From NCBI GenBank assembly GCA_950022655.1, contig OX465584.1, positions 64,721,722-64,785,721 on the forward strand: a DNA stretch of 64,000 nt, read 5' to 3'. Position numbers and translations under genes: made by a program. This document shows, one piece after another, positions 1 through 11,219 of this stretch (positions within the stretch are counted from its first letter, which is position 1; each line of letters opens with the position of its first letter). This DNA comes from Alentia gelatinosa. Lineage: Eukaryota > Annelida > Polychaeta > Phyllodocida > Polynoidae. The notes beneath the pieces are model-generated. The model saw only the letters and a list, made by a program, of their open reading frames with translations. It ran no database searches and was not told the origin of the DNA.

Positions 1-99
1 CCTAGCGACAATGGGACGTACTACAATCTAGTTGAAGGTCGTAGGAACCCGTTACCTGTCCCTTATTCATATGGGCAGGGAACCAGTCTATTCCTGCGG

Positions 100-790
100 C
101 CGCTTGTATCTCTGCAACGACCTGTCTGTTTGGGACAGAATCTGTCCCATCCGCCAGTTTTTCAAATATCCTAAATTTGTCATGGTTTGGGCAGCATTTG
201 TATTCTACTTGTACATAGAGATACACATATTTATATGGTTAATGATTTAACTCATTTTTGTTATTTGTTATTTCAAACCAGACACAAGTCTCTAGGATTA
301 CTTTCTTCAGTGGAAAGCACCTCATGTGTTGCAGGGTTTTGTTTTATCAACAAGACACATGTGCCCACTCGAAGGGGCAGCCTAATCAACCTTGGATTCA
401 CATTATGAAGTGGTTTAAAGCTGAAAAGGAAACAGCTTTTATGTCTGTATAGCTAATTTGACAATTTCCATATTTCACAACTCATAATATATGAGTTGTT
501 TGAGTTACATAACTTTTGACAGTTACACTGTTTTGAATCTGAAATCTTAGCTGGTTCCCCCTGTCCTTTGTGGATACCCAGGGAACCAGCGTTGGGTTGA
601 GGCAGAGATTAGCAAGCGATGGTGCAGCAAAAGGTCTGCTGGGAGAGTGGGAGATCCTGTGAGGGTTGAGGTAGCGCCCTCTGGTGGAGATCCTACTTAA
701 GAGTATTTCAGGGTCCAGTCTTTGAACTTGATGCTCGTGGTAGCTTAAGTGGGAAACACACTTTACCGATTTCGTTCCCACCTTTTAATT
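100..790 (+). repeat. Dispersed repeat of about 690 bp, copy 1
   Basis: This segment aligns in the same orientation with 39015-39730. Shared blocks include ATTACTTTCTTCAGTGGAAA, CACCTCATGTGTTGCA, the CATAATATATGAGTTGTTTG block and GGCTGGTTCCCCCTGT (or AGCTGGTTCCCCCTGT). Neither copy has a coding frame. Its type is unknown; it may be an old DNA transposon or a retroelement 3' end. Confidence 0.7.
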
Positions 791-810
791 CCCTTAATTG
801 TAAGCTAGTC

Positions 811-1344
811 TTAAAGGCATATCGGACAATTTGGCTTGAAAATTAAAACCCATGTCAATTTCTTCGAAAATCGAATATGATGATCTCCAAGTGTTGTGGG
901 ACACATATCTAACTTAAAAATCGGGGGTCACCGTGGTAGTTTTTGGTTTATGGATCAATATGATGATGATTTTGTATAAGAATATAGAAATTCTAAAACG
1001 TATTTTTTCACATAGTAAAACCCATGTCATTTTGTATCCTCAAATTTTCACAAAATATAGTAAATATATAGTACTACTTATTTAGGTTTTAAAAATCATA
1101 GGTCACCGTCCTTGTTTTTTTAAAGAATTGAAGAAAACCATATTTTTCAGTATATTTCCTATGTAAATCATGCAAATGCAAATTGGCCTATTTTACCTAA
1201 ATTGAGATTGGATAAACTGGACAAAATGTTGAATTTACTCATGTAGAGTTAGAATAAATCCCAAGAAACCAGTTTTGACTAATAGTTGCCATTATTTCGA
1301 AATCACCAGGTGGCGCCACTGTGAATTGTAGGATATACCTTTAA
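811..1344 (-). mobile_element. piggyBac-like non-autonomous element (TTAA ends), copy 1
   Basis: The ends read TTAAAGGCATATCGGACAAT and, inverted, GTAGGATATACCTTTAA, so TTAA borders inverted AGGCATATC-type termini. Internal landmarks are GGTGGCGCCAC, two AAACCCATGTCA blocks and a GGTCACCGT block. The same element lies in the opposite orientation at 31818-32338. The piggyBac assignment rests on the TTAA flanks and is an inference. Confidence 0.65.
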
Positions 1345-1483
1345 CGTGTCTCAGGCGAAATTGCGCAGGGCGTCGACCATGACAGCGGGAGCTTGGTTCT
1401 CAAGGTGAAGAAGTTTACAGCATTCTTTTTTTCTTTTTTTTTATATAGCAGTGTTTATTGTAATTTCCAACGACATATACAGC

Positions 1484-1818
1484 AAGTAATATGAGAAAAC
1501 GTGGTTACTGAGCCCGTACGGGTGGCCGTTCGAGGTCATTTGATGAAAAAATACGGCCCGATGCCGTAGGCGTGAGGGCCGTATTTTTTCATCAAATGAC
1601 CAAGAACGGACACCGTACGGGCTCAGTCACTACGTTTTCTTATTACTATATACCTCCTACTCGTTTAAAAACCCGTTTTATTAACTTTTCTGCTCCAAGA
1701 AAAGCCACTGGGATTCACTACGGCCCGCTGTTACAGCGGGCGCGAACATTATTTATACTACACCCCTAGCAGCGGGCAGTATTTCATAGACATTCGCACA
1801 CAGGTATATAGTAATATC
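1484..1818. mobile_element. Bipartite element, TATTACTATATACC type, copy 1
   Basis: The head (about 1492-1648) is a long palindrome: GTGGTTACTGAGCCCGTACG returns as CGTACGGGCTCAGTCACTAC, with the AT-rich arms GATGAAAAAATACGGCC. The tail (about 1641-1815) has short inverted ends, TATTACTATATACC and GGTATATAGTAATA, and contains the GCGGGCGCGAACATTATTTA segment. The inverse copy is at 42440-42785. Confidence 0.8.
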
Positions 1819-2097
1819 AAGATCATCTTTTACTCTTAGCAGTGTACATTACTAGCATTTAGAAGTCCTTATAAGTCATCTTCTTACTTGTTAGACTCTC
1901 TTACTATAACACTACTTTTTTTTTTTTTTTCTTTTTTTTTTTTAAAGTTTACAGCATTCTTGGTGAATACAGATCACTGTTTTATACGCCAAGTGTGGAT
2001 TTCTCAACCAAGGATACATTCATAGAAAGGTTTTCAATGCGCTTGAGTTGGCATCACTTGAACTGGACTTTGTGTAAGCTATGTACTGCCATATATT

Positions 2098-2465
2098 TAG
2101 TAGAAACCAAACGAGAGTTAGCCTTGTCAATGTTTATGCCACGATGGGCAGGTCGTGTATTACTACACGAGGCGTTAGCCGAGTTTAGTGAGTAGCAGAC
2201 CTGACCTGAGTGGTATGAACATTGACAAGGCTAACTCGAGTTCAGTTTCGTATTTATCCTACCCCATCTCACCGATATACAGAGAATATTTGTAATTATC
2301 CATGTTAGTAGTTATCAATGCTGCCGGATCTACTTTCGTTTTCTCGTCCCTGATTGGTCGGTTTTTTTATTCACCTCGGTGCATAAATAACACTTTATTC
2401 AACGCTCCGTCAAATACATTGAGTCAATGTTAAACCTATGGCGTTTTTTATTAGGGGTAGGATAA
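2098..2465. mobile_element. Bipartite head-tail element, TTATCCTACCCC type
   Basis: The head (2098-2250) opens GAAACCAAACGAGAGTTAGC and closes with the inverse GCTAACTCGAG. Its tip is CGAGGCGTTAGCCGAG (2168-2183). The tail (2254-2465) runs from TTATCCTACCCC to GGGGTAGGATAA and carries CAATGTTAAACCTATGG. The copy at 7655-8029 is nearly identical. Confidence 0.85.
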
Positions 2466-2959
2466 TGTTGCTTCCTGATTTGAAAAAATAAAAAATAAAA
2501 TGGGGATTGAAGATAGTAAGATATATCTTTATGTTTTGTAATTAAAAAGAAAGGAAGATGGAAAGAACCCCTGCTAGGAAACTGTCAAATTCCTTTGAGA
2601 CTGTTAAGTATAATAAGTATAAATGATGTAAATTAAGCAACAGAGAATCGCAATGTTAGAGTGAACACACATATAAAACACCACTCATAATTGACGAGAA
2701 AAGGAGCGGTTGGTATGATGATAATAGTTTCCGTTTAGGATAATAGGGTGGAGACACCTTAGATTGATGGTAAGTTGTGAGTTGGTCTGAATAACTTTAC
2801 AACCTTTATCGTCGGTCATTTAGTGTGTCCCTGGTTTACAGTCCATGTCCACGGGGCATGTCGGCCATCGCCAGTCGCCTCTGACAGAGTCACCCCTAAA
2901 TCAGAGCACACCTCACACCCCACACCCTGAGCGTATGGCGTGCCGTTTGTAATATTACT

Positions 2960-3840
2960 ATTTCGTCTATATAGGCCAGTTTCCATTGGCCGATTTCCCG
3001 TCACCGATCTAGTCAGGCCCATATCTATAGGCCCGTTTCCATTGGTCGATTTCCCGTCACCGATCTAGTCAGGCCCATATCTATAGGCCCGTTTCCATTG
3101 GTCGATTTCCCGTCACCGATCTAGTCAGGCCCATATCTATAGGCCCGTTCCCATTGGTCGATTTCCCATCACCGATCTAGTCAGGCCCATATCTATAGGC
3201 CCGTTTCCATTGGCCGATTTCCCGACACCGATCTAGTCAGGCCCATATCTATAGGCCCATTTCCATTGGCCGATTTCCCGTCACCGATCTAGTCAGGCCC
3301 ATTTCTATAGGCCAGTTTCCATTGGTCGATTTCCCGTCACTGATCTAGTCAGGCCCATTTCTATAGGGCCCTTTCCATTGGTCGATTTCCCATCACCGAT
3401 CTAGTCAGGCCCATATCTATAGGCCCGTTCCCATTGGTCGATTTCCCATCACCGATCTAGTCAGGCCCATATCTATAGGCCCCTTTCCATTGGTCGATTT
3501 CCCGTCACTGATCTAGTCAGGCCCATATCTATAGGGCCCTTCCCATTGGTCGATTTCCCATCACCGATCTAGTCAGGCCCATATCTATAGGCCCGTTCCC
3601 ATTGGTCGATTTCCCATCACCGATCTAGTCAGGCCCATATCTATAGGCCCGTTTCCATTGGCCGATTTCCCGACACCGATCTAGTCAGGCCCATTTATAC
3701 AGGCCCGTTTCCATTGGCCGATTTCCCGACACTTATCTAGTCAGGCCCATTTCTATAGGCCCGTTTCCATTGGCCGATTTCCCGACACGATCTAGTTAGG
3801 CCCATTTCCATTGGTGGATTTCCCGTCACCGATCTATAGT
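2960..3840. repeat. 56-57 bp minisatellite, about 15 units
   Basis: The unit contains GGCCCATATCTATAGGCCCG followed by TTTCCATTGGCCGATTTCCC and ACCGATCTAGTCA. Units differ by a few substitutions, and the last one is shortened near 3800. No coding value is apparent. Confidence 0.95.
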
Positions 3841-4189
3841 CAGGAACCACCGACAGACTTTTGGCAATTCTGACCCAAAATCGGTCCATGGAAACGACCC
3901 ACTCGTGTAATGACCCACAACTTTTTTCTGCTTAGATTATGCAATATGGCACCACAAACCATTGAATGAAAGCTTGGTCACTGAGTGAAATATACTACCC
4001 TTCTATATCGATGCATACTAAGTGGCACCACCGACAGACTTTCTGGCTAACTCAAAAAATCTGCACCATTTTTTTTGTCGGCCAATGGAAATAGGTATTA
4101 TTTTTTATATTTCGTAAATGAAATACAATGATATCTAGACGAAAGCAACATCATATATGATTCTGTCCACAGAATCATACCCGGCACTC

Positions 4190-4570
4190 ACTCCGTGTAC
4201 AAAAGAGCTTTTGTCAAAAGCTCTTTCGTGTACAAAAGCTCTTTCGTGTATAAAAAGCCCACGAAAGAGCTTTCGACAAAAGCTTTCTCCTGTACGAAAA
4301 CTCTTTTAAGTATGAAAGAGCTTTTGTCATTCTCTTTTCATGAATGAAAGTGGAACCTCCACTGCTCTGTCTACCAAAGAGCCACGAAATGAGATACCCT
4401 AGGGTGCCGTTTTTAATGTAGTCTCATTTTGTAGACAAAATCAGCTGTGGTTCTGATTTCGTGGACAAAATCAGTTGTAGTACTGATTTCTTAGACTCCG
4501 CAGATAAAAGCAAATGTGACACAGCTTTTGTACACGGAAGAGCTTTTGCCAAAAGCTCTCTCGCACACGC
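4190..4570. repeat. Clustered short inverted repeats of AAAGAGCTTTTG type
   Basis: GTGTACAAAAGAGCTTTTG and its inverse forms occur at least eight times between 4197 and 4330, and once more near 4520-4570. Interleaved CTGATTTCGTGGACAAAATC motifs sit around 4450-4490. The cluster could fold several ways. No ORF or known element is recognised. Confidence 0.7.
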
Positions 4571-4634
4571 AAGAGCTTTCCTAGACGAAATAAACAAAAT
4601 AGGTGCTTAGGAGAAACCGTTAGTACAGGTTGTT

Positions 4635-4879
4635 TTTTATGGCACGACGGCAAGATCGCGTATCACTGATAGAAAATCTAAAACAAAAACAAAAATTTGT
4701 GATTTGTGGTATATTCCAGAGACTCTCAATATCTTGCTCGCTCATTGGTTAATTTTTAAATGACGTCATTTCACAACTGTATCCCACCAGTGCGATAATT
4801 TTCATTTTTCTGGACGCTAGACCGAATACAGTCGGCCAATGTTGAGCTTATGGCGTTTTTGTATTAGGGGTAGGATAAT
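4635..4879. mobile_element. Truncated TTATCCTACCCC-type element
   Basis: It begins with GGCACGACGGCAAGATCGCG, the distal arm of the head seen complete at 48650-48795. It ends with TATTAGGGGTAGGATAATA and includes GGACGCTAGACCGAATACAG. One head arm and one tail end are therefore lost or diverged. Confidence 0.6.
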
Positions 4880-4997
4880 AAATAGGAACGGCACCCCATA
4901 AGAGTGACCTCCCCGCTGGGAGATTACTAAATCAACCTTTAATGATCTCACTCTAACCAGCGCTGACGTTTAGGAGTTTGAACCCGGGTCAGGAAAC

Positions 4998-5062
4998 CCA
5001 AGGTCAGTCAGTGAAGGTCCAAGGTCAGTCAGTGAAGGTCCAAGGTCAGTCAGTGAAAGTCA
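4998..5062 (+). repeat. 21-bp repeat carrying AAGGTCA half sites
   Basis: The segment CCAAGGTCAGTCAGTGAAGG is repeated three times. Each unit holds a CAAGGTCA core, the extended half site bound by NR5A- and ERR-type receptors in animals. Function is not implied without an expressed neighbour. Confidence 0.6.
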
Positions 5063-5639
5063 ATCAATACTTCACTCAGTCTGTGAATTGTCGTCTGAAG
5101 TGATGACATGTTTGGCGGGAAACTCAGTGAATAAAATGTCGTCTGCTTTCAAGACGTGTGGCGGGAGACGCAGCAGGGGCCCGTTTAATAATCTAAAGCC
5201 TAGGTATTGCAAGAACTATGTGCAAACATTCTATATTCTATTTCTCTGGTGCGAGGTTCTGGTATGTTTTTTTTTCTCCAGTTATTGTTCATCGTTGGAG
5301 TGAGCAAGTGTGGTCTATTGGATATACAATTGTGCATCGGTGGATTGTTCACATGTTCGTACAGAATAGACAAGTCACTACTTTGACTATGTACCTGCTT
5401 TTTTCTGGATTAATAAACGGAGTTCAGCTCTCTTAACAAAAAAAGAAAATCTAAAGCCTATAAATGGCTGGTTTCACCAACACAGGGATTTGTCGTGGTA
5501 TATCTTGGTATATCTTGTTATATCTTACAGTGTCGTGATATGTCGTACCTCCGTTGGCGCGAAACGTAGCTCGTGATGTCTTTCTGTGTTACTGTGCTAA
5601 ATTTTGATTTTGAGATTGATATTCTGATGATATCATAAT

Positions 5640-6013
5640 AGAATATAGGAATTCTATTAAGTTGTTTTTCAAATGGAAAACACATGTTATTTTCTTAAAG
5701 CTTTCAGATAATTCATTAGATGTATAATAATACACAGGTCAGATTTAAATACATTGATCACCATATCTTTAAGTACCTTTTTCAGTACATATTATACAAT
5801 CAATTCTAAATTGGCGTAATTTACCTATAAAGGCCTTCCTCCACTGTGCGACTGGGGGCGCTTGCGATCTTGAAGGTACCATGCAGTCTCAGACTGGAGG
5901 TACCTTTGTACCTAGAGTCGCACAGTGGAGACAGGGCTTTAGGAGTGCATAAACTAGACAAAATCTAAAAATAACCAGGTGGCGCCACCGTAAATTGTCG
6001 GATGTGCCTTTAA
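5640..6013 (-). mobile_element. piggyBac-like TTAA element, partial copy with a nested insertion
   Basis: Its inner blocks (AAACACATGTTATTTTC, the CCAGGTGGCGCCACCGTAAA block and TCGGATGTGCCTTTAA) match the element at 811-1344. A foreign palindromic segment (5829-5941) interrupts it where the other copies read straight through, from TTTTACCTAAATTG to AAACTGGACAAAATG. Confidence 0.65.
5829..5941. mobile_element. Small palindromic element nested in the TTAA element
   Basis: The ends are inverted: AAAGGCCTTCCTCCACTGTGCGAC (start 5829; residual bases mismatch) pairs with GTCGCACAGTGGAGACAGGGC. The centre carries GGTACC repeats. A related, larger cluster lies at 55955-56275. It is the younger of the two nested elements. 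Confidence 0.65.
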
Positions 6014-6474
6014 TGAAGTGTTTTATTTATTTTTTTATTACGGCACATAATTCATCCCGAAGGACGGTCTTACATTATGGCTAAAAGTTCCGGGTATTGG
6101 TGGGTAGCCTATCCTCTCTAATCAATATAAAACAGCCATTTAAGGGGATATTTGACGACTTCTTGGAAGCTGTATTGTGAGCTGTAGTCTGCAATCTCAG
6201 GAACTTCCCGGATCTCGATGAAATAGATTCATTTAATCACATTTATTCAATTAAATTAGGACAAATAGACAGGGATTACAATCATTTTTGACATATGTAT
6301 AAGATGTCTACACGTTATTCTTTCAGTGATATGGGGTATTTTTCTGTGAATTAAAAATAAATGCTGCTAGTTGGGTGATTTCTGATTTTTGCAAATAAAG
6401 TTTCATATATCAGCAAATAGAAAATGCTAAAAAAGGCATGAGATTGTGTCCAGTGAGACGGCAAGGAAGAGCTG
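6013..6474. other. AT-rich spacer, nothing recognised
   Basis: This is AT-rich single-copy-looking sequence with no ORF, array or element that could be supported. Confidence 0.4.
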
Positions 6475-6695
6475 GGGCCCGTTTAATAATCCAGGATCGA
6501 ATGTCAAGACCCTTATCTGTATGCCATAGAAACACAGGGATGATGTGGGTAAACTTTATTCAACACTTATTGACGACCATATGGACGGCTGATACTGTCT
6601 TAGCGAACAGACTTAAATGTCATTATACGATAACCCTTGTACAAGGCACAGAAAAGGGTCTTTATGTGCGATTCTAAGATTATTAAAAGGACCCC
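6474..6695. mobile_element. Short TIR element, GGGGCCCGTTTAATAATC ends
   Basis: The left end GGGGCCCGTTTAATAATC pairs with the right end GATTATTAAAAGGACCCC, giving an 18-bp imperfect inverted repeat around about 185 bp. Inside is CCCTTGTACAAGGCACAGAA. A left-end fragment occurs at about 5176-5200 and a right-half copy at 48360-48450. Confidence 0.65.
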
Positions 6696-7074
6696 TGGTT
6701 TAACATGTTGGTGAAGCTCAGTGGAAATTAAAGCTGCACGGTGTTTGCTGATTCCCACGTAGCAATCATATCACGGTGGGATGGATGAGATGAGGATGAG
6801 GATGGCGAGAAACACAAGGCACGGCTGAGACTTGAAGCCTCTAAAACCCCTCAGGTATACATTTTTTTCTTTTTTCTTTCTAACAAAACCAACAGTTCTG
6901 CGTGCAGCAGATCTTCCACTGTGGTGCATACAACTGTGAAAACATACAGGGAAAAAGCGAGTTACAATCCCGCGAACACATAAACATACACAGGCACATA
7001 CAGGGTAGTAGACAGGTAGTGGACATCGCAACCAATTACCATCACAAGTACAGGTCAGCCAACACACTGCAGAT

Positions 7075-7263
7075 CTATCTCCAATCATGTTCCGAGAATT
7101 TAGATTTCACTATGCGCTTAAATTCCTTTACACTAGGTACACATTGTGTTTCTGCGTCCAGCTCATTCCATAAGCACTGTCCTCGGTAGTAACTGGAACG
7201 TTGGTAGAAACTGTTGTTTATCCTTGGCGACTTAAACTTTATTTTGTTGGAACTGCGTGTGTG
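7075..7263 (-). pseudogene. C-terminal fragment of a non-LTR retrotransposon reverse transcriptase
   Basis: The minus-strand frame reads KIKFKSPRINNSFYQRSSYY, then RGQCLWNELDAE, and ends KFSEHDWR with a stop at 7075. The pattern 'S-x-Y-Y-R-G-x-x-L-W-N-x-L ... F-K-x-x-x-K' is the usual tail of Jockey/CR1-like ORF2 proteins. Only about 62 codons remain, so this is a 5'-truncated remnant. About 300 bp beyond the stop could be its 3' UTR. Confidence 0.65.
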
Positions 7264-7654
7264 GGTCAGGGACGAGGTTCAGAGGCAGGAATCAGTGATC
7301 CAAGCCAAGACTGATTCCCTTGTCCACAAGGACAATCTCCTATCAACATATTAAATGGATAGATAGGTGTTGTGTGTGTGTGCTCAGGGAGTCCTTAACC
7401 CGACTTTTCGAAAGTGATTGTATACTTGTGTTATCGTGTATCATGTATTTTCCTTTTTGATGCTTTATCTCTTGGACAAATGTATTCTAGTTAAACACAA
7501 TAACGTATATGTTTGTAATTTCTTCGTTCCGCTGGACCTGTCGAGGATCCATGGTAGGAAAAAATTCCCCCTTCTCTCTATTCAGTGGTCGCATGTGGTA
7601 GGAGAAAGACTCACACTTCAAGATACGCCACGTTTTCAAACAAACACAATAACG

Positions 7655-8029
7655 TATATCTAGTAGAAACCAAACGAGAGTAAGCCTTGTCAATGTTTAT
7701 GCCACGATGGGCAGGTTGTGTATTACTACACGAGGCGTTAGCCGAGTTTAGTGAGTAGCAGATCTGACCAGAGTGGTATAAACATTGAGAAGGCTAACTC
7801 GAGTTCGGTTTCGTATTTATCCTACCCCATCTCACCGATATACAGAGAATATTTGTAATTATCCATGTTAGTAGTTATCAATGCTGCCGGATCTACTTTC
7901 GTTATCTCGTCCCTGATTGGTCGTTTTTTTTTATTCACCTTGGTGCATAAATAACACTTTATACAATGCTATGTCAAATACATTGAGTCAATGTTAAACC
8001 TATTGCGTTTTTTATTAGGGGTAGGATAA
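7655..8029. mobile_element. Bipartite head-tail element, close copy of 2098-2465
   Basis: The head (7660-7815) has the tip CGAGGCGTTAGCCGAG at 7731-7746. The tail (7818-8029) runs from TTATCCTACCCC to GGGGTAGGATAA. It differs from 2098-2465 by scattered single-base changes, so both copies spread recently. Confidence 0.88.
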
Positions 8030-8221
8030 AGATTGTTACTGCCTCATGGACTTGAGCAATGCACTATGTTACTCCGAATGTCAACTTATGATATTTGAAA
8101 TCTTATGCTAAGCAAGCACCGAAGCTTGCACTAGTGCCACTTTTTTTTGTCTTATCATACTATCTAAGCATATGTAAAATTTCTTTGTTAAAATGAAAAT
8201 TGTAAACATCAAGAAACATCA

Positions 8222-8374
8222 GTTGTTATTAAAACTAGTAACTACCAACATAGTCCTGTTTTCAGGGGTCAAATACTGTGGAATAAGCTGACTTCTACTG
8301 TTCAGAAAATTGATACATATAGGATCTTTAAGAAAGAGGTAAAACTGATGTACTCGAAGTTTGATTGGAGATAG
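8222..8374 (+). pseudogene. C-terminal fragment of a non-LTR reverse transcriptase
   Basis: The plus-strand frame ends SPVFRGQILWNKLTSTVQ and then IFKKEVKLMYSKFDWR before TAG at 8372-8374. It shares the 'FRGxxLWNxL' box and the DWR end with the fragment at 7075-7263, so the two belong to related elements. The frame is closed by stops just upstream. Confidence 0.6.
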
Positions 8375-8559
8375 AGATATATTTATTCATCTCATTATTC
8401 ATCATTGTCATTTATGTATCTTTTTTCGATATCCAAGCTGTAATAAGACGACGACTATTTGTAAACATGTTCTGTATACAAGACGCAGTGGAAGATCTAA
8501 CCCAGTGTTAGAACTGCCTTTTTCTTTGAATAAAAGAAAAACAAAATAAACCAAACAAC

Positions 8560-8750
8560 ACTGCCTTGACCTTGTAATTCCTCGAAGGCTCAGAAGAAGG
8601 ACTCGGAGAACAATAGCTGAGACCCTTGGCCAGGGATGAGAAACAGGAATCAGTGACCCACGACTGAGACCCTTGTCCACATGTGTGGGTCATAGACAGG
8701 GGCAAGGTTCAGAAACAGGAACCAGTGATCCGTGACTGAGACAGAAACCT
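8560..8750. repeat. Degenerate short repeat (CAGTGATCC/CTGAGACCC type)
   Basis: Copies of GAAACAGGAATCAGTGACCC alternate with CTGAGACCCTTG(T/G)CCA. One similar unit lies at about 7262-7345. Two to three units are present. Confidence 0.5.
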
Positions 8751-8987
8751 TTACTAACAACTACAAACATACATTAGCAAAATTTCATTTTTATATCATT
8801 TTGGTAAATAACAGAAAACTAAAGAAAATAAGAGATTTAATAGGCATAGGGGAAAATATATATAGATAATTAGTATAAAACAGTAGTAGATTTTCAAAGA
8901 TTCTCATTGCTGCTGAATAAATAATCCTTGGGAAAATAGGAAATAAATACGATATCCATTACACCATTTCTTCTAGCTACAAATCTC

Positions 8988-9106
8988 AAATCTTATCTCA
9001 AGTGACAGAAAAATGGAAAGTTTGGCCCCAAACAGAGCCAAAAGAATGGGACGAATTTGAAAAGTAACGACGTTCCGTAACAAGGTCCTGCAGCGGCCAT
9101 TCGTCT
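8988..9106 (+). repeat. 118-119 bp direct repeat, left copy
   Basis: This block is identical to 9532-9649 except for one G/A change and one base in an A-run. The two copies bracket the reverse-transcriptase remnant at 9107-9531. It includes GTTTGGCCCCAAACAGAGCC. Confidence 0.9.
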
Positions 9107-9531
9107 GTCAGTTAAGGTGATTTGAAATAAGCACTTCTATTAAAACGTTCAGTAATTGGGCATATTTTATGTCTACTACGGGTTATCCTTTTACGCTTAT
9201 CAATATTTTTAGGATCTTGGCACTGCTTGTACATCATTGTTAATAAATGTATGTTACGCCTACAATCTAAGAAATTCAGTCCTAATTCATTATGTAATCC
9301 TTCTATGCTTTGATAAATTCTCTAATCTCGCTTAGGGCTCGATTTTGTGTTACCTGTAGTTTCCTTATTTGATCTTTGTTAGCCCCATCCAAGACAAATG
9401 AACAATATTCTAAAGTTGGGCGTAAAACCGAGATGTAGATTTGTTTTGCTGTATTTTGATTAATAAATCTCCTAATTTTACTTAATTTAAATAATCTATT
9501 GTTAGCATTTTTATTGATCTCATTGTGTTTA
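9107..9531 (-). pseudogene. Reverse-transcriptase C-terminal region of a non-LTR retrotransposon, frameshifted
   Basis: The minus strand encodes NEINKNANNRLFKLSKIRRF, then QNTAKQIYISVLRPTLEYCS and KLQVTQNRALSEI. After a stop and frame change it continues LHNELGLNFLDCRRNIHLLT, MMYKQCQ and RSAYFKSP. This is the thumb/C-terminal pattern of Jockey/CR1-type ORF2 proteins ('LEYCxxVW', 'LQxxQNRAL', 'LxWLxLxxRRxxHLLxxMYK'). It is a broken remnant. Confidence 0.8.
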
Positions 9532-9649
9532 AAATCTTATCTCAAGTGACAGAAAAATAGAAAGTTTGGCCCCAAACAGAGCCAAAAGAATGGGACGAAT
9601 TTGAAAAGTAACGACGTTCCGTAACAAGGTCCTGCAGCGGCCATTCGTC
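9532..9649 (+). repeat. 118-119 bp direct repeat, right copy
   Basis: This is the right partner of 8988-9106. Sequence continues beyond it as GTCGGTGTATTTCCCTTCCG, a motif seen again at about 10435-10465. Confidence 0.9.
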
Positions 9650-9990
9650 AATCGGTCGTCGGTGTATTTCCCTTCCGGCCTCGCTGTGTTTGCCAGCACA
9701 GACAAGGCGGACAGCTCCACCCTCCATTCAGGGCCCTACTCAGGGAGGGTGGCCGTCCTCCGAATTTCGCTATCAGTTAAGTAGGCAATTAAAGGAGAGT
9801 AAATAAATGTGTTTCGCTGACGGTTGGCGATCCTCAGGGCGACTCATTTGACAGGTGTCCGGTTCGTGACAGACATTTCCCCAGCCCCTGTTCTCCAACA
9901 GCACAAACTGAAGTCGTCCAGGAGAGACACAAGCATTACAGGGGTATCTGCCGTATGAGACTGAACAAGATACCCCGTGGTACTTCACCT

Positions 9991-10265
9991 TTATCCTACC
10001 CCTAATAAAAAAACTCCATAGGCTTAACATGTGATTTGTTTATGTCACGGGTGTGACATAAAGTGTTGTTTATGCCACTACTTTCTGATACTGAAAAAAT
10101 ATGAAAACAGGGTAGGATAAAATCTAGACGCCACTCGTTTGAGTTTGAGCTTATTTATGCCACTCATTTTGTTGGCTCCGTAATGTCACTCGTCTTCGAC
10201 TCGTGAAATTATGGAGCCAACAAAATGCTTGGCATAAATAAACTCAGACTCAAACTCATGACGTC
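9991..10265. mobile_element. Bipartite tail-head element, TTATCCTACCCC type
   Basis: The tail spans 9991-10120 (TTATCCTACCCC to GGGTAGGATAA). The head (10121-10265) is a palindrome with GAGTTTGAGCTTATTTATGC and its inverse, with the tip CACTCGTCTTCGACTCGTG. The copy in the opposite orientation is at 50430-50710. Confidence 0.85.
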
Positions 10266-10279
10266 TCTTGATATTATGC

Positions 10280-11215
10280 AGTAGTCTACACAGTTTATAT
10301 GTGTGGTTGTATTGAGGTATCTAGGTGAGATGTCCTGTGGTCTCTCACCTTTAAACATTAATTCACACAGTTTATATCTGTAATTTCTGGTTGTATTGAA
10401 ATATCTATGTGAGGTATAAGAAAAATATCAGTTGGCGGTGTATTTACCTTCCGGCCTCACTGTGTTTGCACCTCAACTTAATACATTAATTCACACAGTT
10501 TATATCTGTGACTTTCTGGTTGTATTGGAGTATCTATGTGAGGTATAAGACTGAACAAGACATCCTGTTATCCCCATGACTTCACACAGTTTATATCTGT
10601 AATTTTCTGGTTGTATTGGGGTATCTATGTGAGGTATAAGGCTGAACAAGGCACCCTGTTATCCCCATGACTTCACACAGTTTATATCTGTAATTTTCTG
10701 GTTGTATTGGGGTATCTATGTGAGTATAAGACTGAACAAGACATCCTGTTATCCCCATGACTTCACACAGTTTATATCTGTAATTTTCTGGTTGTATTGG
10801 GGTATCTATGTGAGGTATAAGACTGAACAAGACATCCTGTTATCCCCATGACTTCACACAGTTTATATCTGTAATTTTCTGGTTGTATTGGGGTATCTAT
10901 GTGAGGTATAAGACTGAACAAGGCACCCTGTTATCCCCATGACTTCACACAGTTTATATCTGTAATTTTCTGGTTGTATTGGGGTATCTATGTGAGTATA
11001 AGACTGAACAAGGCATACCTGTTATCTCCATGACTTCACACAGTTTATATCTGTAATTTTCTTGGTTGTATTGGGGTATCTATGTGAGGTATAAGACTGA
11101 ACAAGGCATCCTGTGATCCCCATGACTTCAAACAGTTTATATCTGTAATTTTCTGGTTGTATTGGGGTATCTATGTGAGGTATAAGACTGAACAAGACAT
11201 CCCATGATCCTTCAC
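10280..11215. repeat. 91-bp minisatellite
   Basis: About ten units carry TTCACACAGTTTATATCTGT, TTTCTGGTTGTATTGGGGTA and GTATAAGACTGAACAAG. The unit is related to the array at 11530-13140. A single divergent unit-like segment, GTATGAGACTGAACAAGATA, lies before it at about 9953-9973. Confidence 0.93.
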
Positions 11216-11219
11216 CTTT

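Noticed and set aside
4885..5000. tRNA-like A and B boxes (TGGTTAGAGTG, GGTTCAAACTCC on minus)
   Set aside because: The boxes are in the wrong order for an internal Pol III promoter, and no cloverleaf can be drawn.
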